A DNA stretch of 64,000 bases, from NCBI RefSeq assembly GCF_027812955.1, contig NZ_JAPYZV010000004.1, positions 310,001-374,000 of the forward strand, in the 5' to 3' direction. The first letter of the stretch is position 1; every line of letters begins with the position of its first letter. This document shows positions 7,554 to 19,995 of the stretch, piece by piece. The DNA is from Pedococcus sp. 5OH_020 (GTDB lineage: Bacteria > Actinomycetota > Actinomycetes > Actinomycetales > Dermatophilaceae). The notes under the pieces are model-generated. The model worked only from the letters and a program-made list of their open reading frames with translations, ran no database searches and was not told the origin of the DNA. The position numbers and the translations under genes are program-made.

Positions 7554-10087
7554 TGTACGCGCCGGTGTCCTGGCTGCGCGAGCTCGCTGACGTGCCGGCC
7601 GGCGCGTCGGGGTCCGACGTGGCCGCCGCCCTCGTCAGGGTCGGTCTGGAGGAGGAGGGGCTCAGTGGGGGCGACCTCTCCGGTCCCATCCTCGTCGGTC
7701 GCGTGCTGTCGGTCGAGGCGGAGCCGCAGAAGAACGGCAAGACCATCAGGTGGTGCACCGTCGACGTCGGCCAGCACGGGCAGATGCTCACCGAGGGCAA
7801 GCCGCAGGAGATCGTCTGCGGCGCGCACAACTTCGACGTGGGCGACCTCGTGGTGTGCGTGCTTCCCGGGGGCGTCCTGCCGGGCGGGTTCGAGATCTCG
7901 GCCCGCAGGACCTATGGGCACGTCTCGCAGGGGATGATCTGCTCCGCCCGCGAGCTGGGGCTCGGGGACGACCACGAGGGCATCGTGGTGCTGACCGAGC
8001 TGCTGGGAGCCGAAGCGGCGGAGGACCTCAAGCCCGGTGACGACGCCATCGCCCTGCTGGGGCTCGCCGACGAGGTCGTCGAGGTCAACGTCACCCCGGA
8101 CCGCGGCTACTGCTTCTCGATGCGCGGCATCGCTCGCGAGTACGCCCTGTCGACTGGGGTGGCGTTCCGCGACCCGGCGGACGTCCACGTCGCAGCGGCG
8201 AACGAGCAGGGGTATCCGGTGCACCTCACCGACGAGGCGCCCATCGACGGCCGTGACGGCTGCGACCGGTACGTCGCCCGCGTCGTCCGGGGCGTGGACG
8301 TGGCCGCGCCCACCCCGCGCTGGATGCAGAAGCGACTGACGCAGCTCGGCATGCGTGCCATCTCCCTGCCGGTCGACGTCACGAACTACGTCATGATGCT
8401 CGTCGGCCAGCCGCTGCACGCCTTCGACCTGGCGACCTTGTCCGGGTCGGTGGGCACCCGCCGCGCCAGATCGGGCGAGGAGCTCACCACGCTCGATGGC
8501 GTGACCCGGTCGCTGGAGCCGCAGGACCTGCTGATCGTCGACGGGGCCGACACCCCGCTGGCGGTCGCCGGTGTCATGGGCGGGGCGTCCAGCGAGGTCT
8601 CCGACACCACCACCGACATCCTCGTGGAGGCCGCTCACTTCGACCCCGTCACTGTGGCTCGGTCCTCGCGTCGTCACCGGCTCACCACCGAGGCGTCGAA
8701 GAGGTTCGAGCGGGGGGTGGACCCCGGGGTCACGGCTGCTGCGGCGCAGCTGGCCGTCGACCTCCTCGTCCAGTATGGCGGGGGAGCGCCCGACGAGGGC
8801 GTGACGGACGTCGACCGCCGCGTCGCCTCGTCGCCGTTCACCTTCGATACCACGCTGCCGACCCGCTACGTGGGGCTGGAGTACTCCCGCGACGAGGTGC
8901 TCGCCACGCTCGGCGCCATCGGCTGTGCCGTGCAGGACACGGGCGCGGACGTCGTCACCGTCCGCTCCCCGTCCTGGCGGCCGGACCTGGTGGACGGACC
9001 GGACCTGGTGGAGGAGGTCGCGCGGGTCCGGGGGTACGACGAGATCCCCTCGGTGCTTCCCCTGCCCAAGGCGGGCGGCGGCCTCACCCATGCGCAGCGA
9101 GTACGCCGGCTGGTGGCAGCGACCCTGGCACAGCAGGGGCTCGTCGAGGTGCTCAGCTACCCCTTTGTGGGACAGGACCTGTTCGACCGGTTGGGCTATG
9201 AGCCGGCAGACCCGCGTCGCCGGACGGAGACCCTGCTCAACCCGCTCTCGGAGGAGGCTCCGCTGATGCGCACCTCCGTCCTGGACAGCCTCGTGGAGGT
9301 GCTTCGGCGCAACGTCGCCCGGGGGGCCAGGGACGTGGGGCTCTACGAGCTCGGTGCGGTGACGGTGGGCCGAGGAGCGGCGCAGGCAGCACCGGTCCCG
9401 GGGACCGACTCCAAGCCGGACGCGGAGACCCTGGCGGGGATCCGCGGGGCAGTGCCCGCACAGCCGCTTCATGCGGCGCTGGTCGCCTCCGGCGATGCGG
9501 AGCCCGGCGGCCCCTGGGGCCCAGCACGTGCGGTGGAGGCGTCCGACGCCGTGTCGTGGGCGCTGGCGGTGTGTGCGGCCCTCGGGGTGGACCCGGTGGT
9601 GGCGTCCGCCTCCACCGCCCCCTGGCATCCCGGGCGGTGCGCCCTCATCTCGATGCGCGACGGGACGGTCCTGGGCCATGCCGGGGAGCTGCACCCGAAG
9701 GTGACCGCCGCGCTCGAGCTGCCGCCCCGGACGGTGGCCGCCGAGCTCGACGTCGAGGCTCTCGTCTCGGTGACCGGTGCGGCCGTGCAGGCGGTCCCGT
9801 TGTCGACCTACCCCATGGCGCACACCGACGTCGCCCTCGTCGTGGACGAGACCGTGCCGGCCGCGTCCGTCGAGTCGGCGTTGCGCGACGGTGCCGGGCC
9901 GGACCTGGAGTCCTTGGTGCTCTTCGACGTCTACCACGGGGAGCAGGTCGGAGCTGGCCGGAAGTCGGTCGCCTACCGCCTGACCTTCCGGGCCGGGGAC
10001 CGCACGCTGAAGACCGAGGAGGTCAGCGTCCTGCGCGACCGGGCCGTCGCCTCGGCCGCGTCCCGCGTCGGGGCGGTGCAACGGTGA
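7553..10087 (+). CDS. pheT: Phenylalanine--tRNA ligase beta subunit
   Basis: An 844-residue full-length subunit. Domains in order: N-terminal B1; an EMAP-like tRNA-binding fold about residues 40-150 (GPILVGRVLSVE); B3/B4 editing domain around 210-400; B5 with helix-turn-helix-like segments around 410-480; the catalytic-like core; and a C-terminal ferredoxin-like anticodon-binding domain (STYPMAHTDVALVVDETVP ... SVAYRLTFRAGDRTLKTEEV). The start ATG shares its A with the pheS stop, giving coupled translation and equal subunit output. The following SDR gene also overlaps it by 4 nt. Confidence 0.96.
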   Translation: MYAPVSWLRELADVPAGASGSDVAAALVRVGLEEEGLSGGDLSGPILVGRVLSVEAEPQKNGKTIRWCTVDVGQHGQMLTEGKPQEIVCGAHNFDVGDLVVCVLPGGVLPGGFEISARRTYGHVSQGMICSARELGLGDDHEGIVVLTELLGAEAAEDLKPGDDAIALLGLADEVVEVNVTPDRGYCFSMRGIAREYALSTGVAFRDPADVHVAAANEQGYPVHLTDEAPIDGRDGCDRYVARVVRGVDVAAPTPRWMQKRLTQLGMRAISLPVDVTNYVMMLVGQPLHAFDLATLSGSVGTRRARSGEELTTLDGVTRSLEPQDLLIVDGADTPLAVAGVMGGASSEVSDTTTDILVEAAHFDPVTVARSSRRHRLTTEASKRFERGVDPGVTAAAAQLAVDLLVQYGGGAPDEGVTDVDRRVASSPFTFDTTLPTRYVGLEYSRDEVLATLGAIGCAVQDTGADVVTVRSPSWRPDLVDGPDLVEEVARVRGYDEIPSVLPLPKAGGGLTHAQRVRRLVAATLAQQGLVEVLSYPFVGQDLFDRLGYEPADPRRRTETLLNPLSEEAPLMRTSVLDSLVEVLRRNVARGARDVGLYELGAVTVGRGAAQAAPVPGTDSKPDAETLAGIRGAVPAQPLHAALVASGDAEPGGPWGPARAVEASDAVSWALAVCAALGVDPVVASASTAPWHPGRCALISMRDGTVLGHAGELHPKVTAALELPPRTVAAELDVEALVSVTGAAVQAVPLSTYPMAHTDVALVVDETVPAASVESALRDGAGPDLESLVLFDVYHGEQVGAGRKSVAYRLTFRAGDRTLKTEEVSVLRDRAVASAASRVGAVQR

Positions 10088-10821
10088 GCCCCCGCGTCGC
10101 GGTGGTGACCGGCGCTTCGCGCGGCATCGGCCACCACATCGCGGTGGCCTTGGAGGCAGCGGGGTATGCGGTCGAGCGCGGTTCGGCCGCCGTCGCGGAC
10201 GTCACGGAGCCAGCGGCGGTCGAGAGGTGGGTGGCCGGCATCCTGCGCAGCCATGACCGCGTGGACCTGCTGGTCAACAACGCGGGCGTCATCGACGACG
10301 AGGTGCCACTGCACGAGTCCGACCCGGACCAGTGGTGGCGCACGATGGAGGTGAACGTGCGCGGGCCCTACCTGATGACGCGCGCCCTGATGCCCCATCT
10401 GGTCGCCTCCGGCGGTGGCCGGGTCATCAACGTGAACAGCGGTTCGGCGACGCACCCCGGTCAGGTGGCCTCTGCCTACAACGCCAGCGAGACCGCGCTG
10501 GCACGGGTCACCGGTTCGACCCACGAGGCTGGCCGGCCGTACGGGGTCAGGGCCTTCGACCTGGCCCCCGGCGTGGTGCGCACCGACATGACCGCCTCGA
10601 TGCAGTCCCATGTCGGCCGGACGCAGTGGACGTCGCCCCGCGAGGTCACGGATCTCGTGCTGGCTCTCGCCGACGGTCGCCTCGACGCCTGGTCGGGACG
10701 ACTGGTGCGCGCCGGTCACGACACCCCGCAGAGCCTGGCTCGCAAAGCCGCGCAAGGGCTGGACGAGGCGGATCGCACCATCACGCTGGTGACCTGGGGC
10801 GAGGACGACCCGCTGCGCTGA
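10084..10821 (+). CDS. SDR-family protein lacking the catalytic Lys
   Basis: A 245-residue Rossmann-fold protein starting at GTG 10084 inside the pheT stop (GTGA). The cofactor motif TGASRGIG (residues 9-16) and the NNAG motif (LLVNNAGV) are intact, as are Ser119 and Tyr132. The Lys that should lie four residues after Tyr is Glu136 (YNASE, codon GAG 10489-10491). That Lys orients the cofactor and lowers the Tyr pKa in active SDRs, so ordinary oxidoreductase activity is doubtful. The C-terminus ends in DRTITLVTWGEDDPLR. It may be a binding or regulatory protein, or use altered chemistry. Coupling to pheST suggests co-expression, but no functional link is known. Confidence 0.8.
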   Translation: MSPRVAVVTGASRGIGHHIAVALEAAGYAVERGSAAVADVTEPAAVERWVAGILRSHDRVDLLVNNAGVIDDEVPLHESDPDQWWRTMEVNVRGPYLMTRALMPHLVASGGGRVINVNSGSATHPGQVASAYNASETALARVTGSTHEAGRPYGVRAFDLAPGVVRTDMTASMQSHVGRTQWTSPREVTDLVLALADGRLDAWSGRLVRAGHDTPQSLARKAAQGLDEADRTITLVTWGEDDPLR

Positions 10822-12361
<1,540 letters not shown>

Positions 12362-12365
<4 letters not shown>

Positions 12366-13513
12366 GCGTCACCACTGCCAGGGGGTTCCGTGCGGCGGGG
12401 GTGGCGGCGGGACTCAAGGCGAGCGGGGCCACGGACCTCGCCCTGGTCGTCAACGACGGACCCGACCACCACGGGGCGGCGGTCTTCACGAGCAACCGGG
12501 TGGAGGCCGCGCCGGTGACCTGGTCCCGGCAGGTGGTCCAGGACCACCGGGTCGACGCAGTGGTGCTCAACTCGGGCGGCGCCAACGCCTGTACCGGCGC
12601 ACAGGGCTTCGTGGACACCCACACCACGGCCGAGAAGGTCGCCGAAGCCCTCGGCGTGTCCGCGGCAGATGTCGTCGTGTGCTCCACCGGCCTCATCGGC
12701 ACCCTGCTTCCGATGCCCTCGGTGCTGGAGGGAGTGCAGCGCGTGTCAGGTGCTCTTGCATCGGACGGAGGAGGGGCAGCCGCCGTAGCGATCATGACCA
12801 CCGACACCGTCCCGAAGGAGGCTGCGGCGCAGGGACCGGGCTGGAGCGTGGGAGGTATGGCCAAGGGGGCTGGCATGCTGGCGCCGGCGCTGGCCACCAT
12901 GCTCGTGGTCGTCACCACGGACGCCGTCGTGCCGGCCCAGCAGCTGGACGGCATCCTCCGCGCCGCCACGGCGGTGACGTTCGACCGCGTCGACTCGGAC
13001 GGGTGCCAGTCCACGAACGACACTGTCGTGCTGCTGTCCTCGGGAGCCTCCGGGGTGACCGCGGACGTGGCGGAGCTGACCGCCGCGGTCACCGACGTGT
13101 GTGCGAGCCTGGCGCGCCAGCTCGTGGCCGACGCCGAGGGCGCTCACCACGACATCGCCATCGAGGTCCGCACCGCCGCCAGCGAGGCCGACGCCCTCGA
13201 GGTCGCCCGGTCCGTGGCTCGGAACAACCTCTTCAAGTGCGCGGTCTTCGGCAACGACCCCAACTGGGGACGCGTCCTCGCCGCCGTCGGGACGACCTCC
13301 GCGGCGTTCGACCCGAACGACCTGGACGTGTCCATCAACGGAGTCGAGGTCTGTCGGCGCGGGGGCCTGGGAGAGGACCGGTCACTGGTGGACCTCGCCC
13401 CCCGGGAGGTCCACGTGACCGTCGACCTGCACGCCGGGCAGGAGAGCGCGACGGTGTGGACCAACGACCTCACGCACGAGTACGTGCACGAGAACTCGGC
13501 ATACTCCTCATGA
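12362..13513 (+). CDS. argJ: Bifunctional ornithine acetyltransferase / N-acetylglutamate synthase
   Basis: A 383-residue ArgJ that moves acetyl from N-acetylornithine to glutamate, closing the acetyl cycle; many homologues also use acetyl-CoA. The precursor self-cleaves before a conserved Thr, here Thr179 in [14 protein letters not shown], giving alpha and beta chains. Other family segments are [26 protein letters not shown] and [17 protein letters not shown] 12362 overlaps the preceding TGA. With ArgJ and no argE seen, the pathway is the cyclic type. Confidence 0.95.
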
Positions 13514-14466
13514 CCGGGACCAACACGGTCCGGGGGCACATCGGTGCCGCAGCCCTCCGGGTGGCGCAGGGGAAGGCCCAGACCCTCGTGGAGGCCCTGC
13601 CCTGGCTGGAGCGGTTCCGCGGCGCCCTTGTGGTCGTCAAGTACGGCGGGAACGCCATGGTCGACGACGCGCTGAAGGCAGCCTTCGCGCAGGACGTCGC
13701 CTTCCTGCGGTACGCCGGGCTGCGTCCGGTCGTGGTGCACGGGGGAGGGCCGCAGATCGCCCGGATGCTCGACCGGCTCGGGCTGCACAGCGAGTTCAGG
13801 GGCGGGCTCCGGGTGACCACGCCGGAGGTGATGGACGTCGTCCGGATGGTGCTGACCGGGCAGGTCGGCCGTGAGCTGGTGGGCCTGCTTAACCAGCACG
13901 GACCGGTCGCCGTGGGACTCTCCGGCGAGGACGCCGGGCTCTTCGGCGCTCGTCGGCGAGGCACCGAGGTGGACGGCCGGCAGGTGGACCTCGGGCTCGT
14001 CGGGGACGTCGTGACGGTGAACCCGGGAGCGGTCCAGGACATCGTCGACGCCGGACGCATCCCCGTCGTGTCCACCGTGGCCCCCGACCTCGACGTCGAG
14101 GGCCAGGTGCTGAACATCAACGCGGACACGGCGGCCGCGGCCCTGGCGGTCGCGCTCGGCGCCCACAAGCTGGTGATGCTGACCGACGTGGAGGGTGTGT
14201 ACGGCGCCTGGCCCGACCGCGGCTCCCTGCTGTCCTCGCTCACCGTCAGTGGTGCCCGAGACCTGCTGGACCGGGTCGACGCCGGCATGATCCCCAAGCT
14301 GGAGGCCTGCGTGCGGGCCGTCGACAACGGTGTGCCGCAGGCCCACGTCATCGACGGACGCCAGCCACACTCGCTGCTCCTGGAGGTCTTCACCTCCGAG
14401 GGCATCGGCACGATGATCCTCCCCGACCGGGTCGGGGGCCACCACGACGGAGCAGGTGACCGCTGA
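13510..14466 (+). CDS. argB: Acetylglutamate kinase
   Basis: A 318-residue amino acid kinase that phosphorylates N-acetylglutamate, usually the arginine-inhibited step. The phosphate-binding Lys lies in [10 protein letters not shown], the Gly-rich loop is [10 protein letters not shown], and [12 protein letters not shown] and DVEGVYG are the nucleotide-binding segments. The N-terminal helix of about 30 residues ([16 protein letters not shown]) is the extension that makes hexamers and allows arginine feedback inhibition in other species. ATG 13510 overlaps the argJ stop; the stop shares a base with argD ATG. Confidence 0.96.
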   Translation: MTGTNTVRGHIGAAALRVAQGKAQTLVEALPWLERFRGALVVVKYGGNAMVDDALKAAFAQDVAFLRYAGLRPVVVHGGGPQIARMLDRLGLHSEFRGGLRVTTPEVMDVVRMVLTGQVGRELVGLLNQHGPVAVGLSGEDAGLFGARRRGTEVDGRQVDLGLVGDVVTVNPGAVQDIVDAGRIPVVSTVAPDLDVEGQVLNINADTAAAALAVALGAHKLVMLTDVEGVYGAWPDRGSLLSSLTVSGARDLLDRVDAGMIPKLEACVRAVDNGVPQAHVIDGRQPHSLLLEVFTSEGIGTMILPDRVGGHHDGAGDR

Positions 14467-15668
14467 TGGGTTCGCTGCAGCAGGAGCTTCTCGACCGGTA
14501 CGAGGCGTCGGTGCTCGGCGTCTTCGGCCGGCCACCTCTGGTCTTGTCCCACGGTGACGGCTGCATGGTCTGGGATGTGGACGGTCACCGCTACCTCGAC
14601 CTGGTCGGCGGCATCGCGGTCAACGCGCTGGGCCACGGGCATCCGGCGCTGGTGTCCGCGGTCAGCAAGCAGGCCGGCGAGGCCATCCACATCTCCAACC
14701 TCTTCACCTCGCGGGCGCAGGTGGAGCTCGCCGAACGGCTTCTGGAGATCGCCGGGGCGCCGCAAGGGTCTGCGGTGTTCTTCGCGAACTCCGGTGCGGA
14801 GGCCGTGGAGGCTGCGATCAAGCTGAGCCGGCGCACCGGCCGCACCGGTCTGGTCGCGGCCGAGGGCGCGTTCCACGGACGAACGACGGGCGCGCTCGCC
14901 CTGACGCACAAGGCCGCGTACCGCGAGCCCTTCGAACCGCTCATCCCGTCGGTCACGCACGTCCCCTATGGCGACGTGGAGGCGCTGCGAGCCGCCGTGG
15001 GACCGGACACCGCGGCAGTCGTCCTCGAGCCCGTCCAGGGTGAGGCAGGGGTGCTGGCTCCCGACCCCGGCTACCTTCGACAGGCCCGCGAGCTCACTCG
15101 CTCCCACGGGGCGCTGCTCGTGGTGGACGAGATCCAGACCGGCATCGGCCGGACCGGCAGCTGGTTCGCCTTCCAGCAGACGGCTATCGTCCCCGACGCC
15201 ATCACGGTGGCCAAGGGGCTCGGTGGCGGCGTACCGGTGGGCGCGCTCCTCACCTTCGGCTCGGACGTGTCCGCACTGCTGACGGTGGGCCAGCACGGGT
15301 CCACGTTCGGCGGGAACCCGCTGGCGGCCGCCGCTGGGCTCGCAGTCATAGACACGATCGAGAGACAGGGGCTGCTCGCGCATGCCACCGCTGCGGGGGA
15401 GCACCTGGCCCGTGCGGTCACGGCGCTGAGCCATCCTCTGGTGACCGGCGTACGCGGCGTGGGCCTGCTCCGGGCCATCACGCTGGCCCATCCGGTGGCC
15501 GCCGAGGTGGCCGCACGAGCGAGGGACGCCGGCTTCATCGTCAACCCCGTCGCGCCGGACGCCCTGCGGCTGGCGCCGCCCCTGGTGGTCAGCCTCGAGG
15601 AGCTGGACAGCTTCGTCGAGGCTCTGCCGGCCCTGCTGGACGACACCTCCACGGCGGCCGGACGATGA
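14466..15668 (+). CDS. argD: Acetylornithine aminotransferase
   Basis: A 400-residue class III PLP aminotransferase converting N-acetylglutamate semialdehyde to N-acetylornithine with glutamate as donor. The Schiff-base Lys is Lys250 in VAKGLGGGVPVGA. The cofactor Asp is in VVDEIQTGIGRTG, and the phosphate loop is FFANSGAEAVEAAIK. The N-terminal GGIAVNALGHGHP and the STFGGNPLAAAAGLAV segment are typical of the subfamily. ATG 14466 shares its A with the argB stop. Confidence 0.95.
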   Translation: MGSLQQELLDRYEASVLGVFGRPPLVLSHGDGCMVWDVDGHRYLDLVGGIAVNALGHGHPALVSAVSKQAGEAIHISNLFTSRAQVELAERLLEIAGAPQGSAVFFANSGAEAVEAAIKLSRRTGRTGLVAAEGAFHGRTTGALALTHKAAYREPFEPLIPSVTHVPYGDVEALRAAVGPDTAAVVLEPVQGEAGVLAPDPGYLRQARELTRSHGALLVVDEIQTGIGRTGSWFAFQQTAIVPDAITVAKGLGGGVPVGALLTFGSDVSALLTVGQHGSTFGGNPLAAAAGLAVIDTIERQGLLAHATAAGEHLARAVTALSHPLVTGVRGVGLLRAITLAHPVAAEVAARARDAGFIVNPVAPDALRLAPPLVVSLEELDSFVEALPALLDDTSTAAGR

Positions 15669-16599
15669 GCGTGCGGCACTTCCTGCGCGACGACGACCTG
15701 TCCGCCGCCGAGCAGGCCCTGGTCCTGCGCCGGGCCCGCGAGCTCAAGGCCGAACCGTTCTCACGCCGGCCGCTCGCGGGCCCGCAGCAGGTCGCCGTCC
15801 TCTTCGACAAGCCGACGCTGCGCACGCAGGTCTCCTTCGCCGGCGCCATCGCGGGCCTGGGTGGGCATCCGCTCATCGTCGACGGCGCTCTGGCACAGGT
15901 GGGCGTGCGCGAGTCCGTGGCCGACACCGCGCGCGTGCTCGGCCGCCAGTGCGCCGCCGTCGTCTGGCGCACCTATGGCCAGGACCGTCTCGAGGAGATG
16001 GCGGCCCACGCAGGCGTCCCGGTCGTGAACGCCCTCACCGACGACTTCCACCCGTGCCAGATCCTTGCGGACCTGCTCACCATCACCGAGCATCGCGGCG
16101 ACCCGGCCGGCCTGGCGTTGGCGTACGTCGGGGACGGTGCGAACAATATGGCGCACTCGTACCTGCTCGGAGGCGCGCTCGCCGGCATGCATGTGCGGAT
16201 CGGGACGCCGCGGGACCATGAGCCGGACGACGCGGTGCTCAAGCGTGCGGCCGGGCTCGCGGCCGAGCAGGGCGGCTCCGTGTCGGTCCTGCACGAGGCG
16301 ACCGCCGCCGTGGACCGGGCCGACGTCGTGGTGACCGACACCTGGGTGTCCATGGGGATGGAGGGGCAGAAGGCGCAGCGCCAGGGAACGGCCAGCCCCT
16401 TCGTGCCGTTCGCCGTCACCTCTGCCCTCATGGCCTCGGCCGCAACGGACGCCCTGTTCCTGCACTGTCTGCCTGCCTACCGGGGCGTCGAGGTGGCCGC
16501 GGAGGTCATCGACGGTCCGCAGTCGGTCGTCTGGGACGAGGCGGAGAACCGGCTGCACGCCCAGAAGGCGCTGCTCTCGTTCCTGCTGGAGGGCGGCGC

Positions 16600-16603
<4 letters not shown>
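15665..16603 (+). CDS. argF: Ornithine carbamoyltransferase
   Basis: A 312-residue enzyme making citrulline from ornithine and carbamoyl phosphate. The carbamoyl-phosphate loop is DKPTLRTQVSF instead of the common S-T-R-T-R form; I recall the same P-T-L-R-T variant in Streptomyces, so it looks like a lineage form rather than damage. Other key motifs are intact: DDFHPCQILAD, DTWVSMG (ornithine loop) and HCLPAYRG with the active-site Cys. ATG 15665 overlaps the argD stop by 4 nt. Confidence 0.94.
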
Positions 16604-18599
<1,996 letters not shown>

Positions 18600-18766
18600 C
18601 CTCCCCCGACCGAACTCACGACTTGCCCAGGTTCGGCCCTGCGCAGAGCCCGACACTCACAACTTCTGTAGTTCGGTCGTGCGAATTACGGGGGTGGAGG
18701 CGCTAGGTTCGGCCCTACGGGTCACTGTCGACCCATACGGTTGGACCGAAGGACGGTGTCGGTGTC
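18600..18766 (+). promoter_or_regulatory. Repeat-rich region upstream of the sdh cluster
   Basis: AGGTTCGGCCCT occurs as a perfect direct repeat at 18629-18640 and 18705-18716. CGACCGAAC 18607-18615 and GTTCGGTCG 18671-18679 form a perfect 9-bp inverted repeat, 55 nt apart. TAGGTT 18704-18709 fits a -10 box and overlaps the second direct repeat. This looks like an operator/promoter region; no regulator can be named. Confidence 0.4.
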
Positions 18767-19057
18767 ATGGGTGTCAGGGACGACCTTACGGGGGCTGCCG
18801 GGCATGTGGCCGGACTGCGACGGGCGGTGACCGGGCTCACCAAGGAGCTCGGCAACACGATCGACGTGCAACGGCTCCGGGACGACGTCGTACGCCTGGC
18901 GGACGATGTCGACCTCGTTGCCAGGGCTGCGGGCGTGGGTTCACAGGACCGCGCCGGGGGACCGGGCGAGATCGTCTTCATCCCGGACGAGGACTACGAC
19001 CCCGCGCTGTGGTCCGACGCCGAGGACGAGGGCGTCGGCCCCGCACGGGACCACTGA
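18767..19057 (+). CDS. Small conserved hypothetical protein of the sdh operon
   Basis: A 96-residue acidic protein with no membrane segment. Residues 10-60 form a helical stretch (VAGLRRAVTGLTKELGNTID ... LRDDVVRLADDVDLVARAAG) that could be a short coiled coil; the C-terminus ends in IVFIPDEDYDPALWSDAEDE. Only 2 nt separate its stop from the anchor-subunit ATG, so it is very likely co-transcribed. From memory, M. tuberculosis has a similar small protein (Rv0250c, about 97 aa) beside its sdh1 genes; homology was not tested. A role in assembly or regulation of the complex is a guess. Confidence 0.6.
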   Translation: MGVRDDLTGAAGHVAGLRRAVTGLTKELGNTIDVQRLRDDVVRLADDVDLVARAAGVGSQDRAGGPGEIVFIPDEDYDPALWSDAEDEGVGPARDH

Positions 19058-19059
19058 GC

Positions 19060-19911
19060 ATGGCGCAGGTCGACCAGAGCAGCGGCGGCAGGCCCGTCCG
19101 CCGTGGCGCGGCTGACCAGGGCGTGAACGCCCCCGGCCGCGCACAGATCGCGGCAAGGACGCTGCGCGGTGACCGCTGGTGGCTCACACCACTGGTGACG
19201 TTCGTGTGCTTCACCGCCTGGCTGCTCTACGGCCTGGTGCGGGCCAGCACCCAGAAGGACTACTTCGTCGCCGACTACGGCTATCTCACGCCCTTCGCGT
19301 CGCCCTGCCTGTCGACCTCCTGCGTCCCCGGCTCGGCCCATTTCGGCACACCATTCGGAGACTGGCCGCCGCTCATCCCCTTCGCGGTGCTGACGCTGCC
19401 GTTCCTGCTGCTGTTCCGGCTGACGTGCTACTACTACCGCAAGGCGTACTACCGCTCCTTCTGGCTGAGCCCGCCGGCGTGTGCGGTGGCGGAGCCGCAT
19501 CGGGCCTACAGCGGTGAGACCCGGTTCCCGCTCATCGTCCAGAACCTGCACCGCTACTTCTTCTACGCCGCCGTGATCGTCTCGCTGATCAACACGTATG
19601 ACGTGCTGCACGCCTTCCGCGGCAAGAACGGCAGCTTCGGTCTCGGGCTCGGCACCCTGATCCTGCTCGCCAACGTCGTCCTGCTGTGGTGCTACACCCT
19701 GGGCTGCCACTCGTGTCGCAACATCGTGGGCGGCCGGCTCAACCACTTCAGCCGACATCCCTTGCGGTACAAGGCCTGGGGCTGGGTCAGCGCGCTGAAC
19801 GCCCGGCACATGACCTTCGCCTGGGTCACCCTGGGCAGCCTGGTGGTCACCGATGCCTATATCGCGCTGGTGGCCGCGGGGGCCTTCGGTGACCTACGGA
19901 TCATCAACTAG
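19060..19911 (+). CDS. sdhC: Succinate dehydrogenase membrane anchor (Sdh1 type)
   Basis: A 283-residue membrane protein with about five hydrophobic helices (near residues 41-60, 103-121, 164-180, 195-213 and 243-265). It lies directly before sdhA and sdhB. It does not look like classical small SdhC/SdhD but like the Cys/His-rich anchor of mycobacterial Sdh1, for which a membrane-embedded Rieske-type cluster has been reported. Candidate ligands visible: Cys83, Cys88, Cys123, Cys141, His147, His164, Cys211, Cys216, His217, Cys219 (GCHSCRN) and His229/His233. Which of these bind metal is not decided here. It probably passes electrons to menaquinone. Confidence 0.75.
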   Translation: MAQVDQSSGGRPVRRGAADQGVNAPGRAQIAARTLRGDRWWLTPLVTFVCFTAWLLYGLVRASTQKDYFVADYGYLTPFASPCLSTSCVPGSAHFGTPFGDWPPLIPFAVLTLPFLLLFRLTCYYYRKAYYRSFWLSPPACAVAEPHRAYSGETRFPLIVQNLHRYFFYAAVIVSLINTYDVLHAFRGKNGSFGLGLGTLILLANVVLLWCYTLGCHSCRNIVGGRLNHFSRHPLRYKAWGWVSALNARHMTFAWVTLGSLVVTDAYIALVAAGAFGDLRIIN

Positions 19912-19995
19912 CACAACGCCATCGGGCACCGGCATCCCTGACCGTCGGGGCAGACCGGCCGCCCCTGCCCCTGAAGCAGAACCGAAGGAGCCCAC

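Noticed and set aside
7427-10081. 884-codon open frame on the minus strand opposite pheT
   Set aside because: It is antisense to a certain gene, is Arg/His/Gly-rich and has no recognisable motif; long antisense frames are expected in GC-rich DNA.
13470-15491. 673-codon minus-strand frame opposite argB and argD
   Set aside because: Antisense shadow of two well-supported enzymes with no domain of its own.
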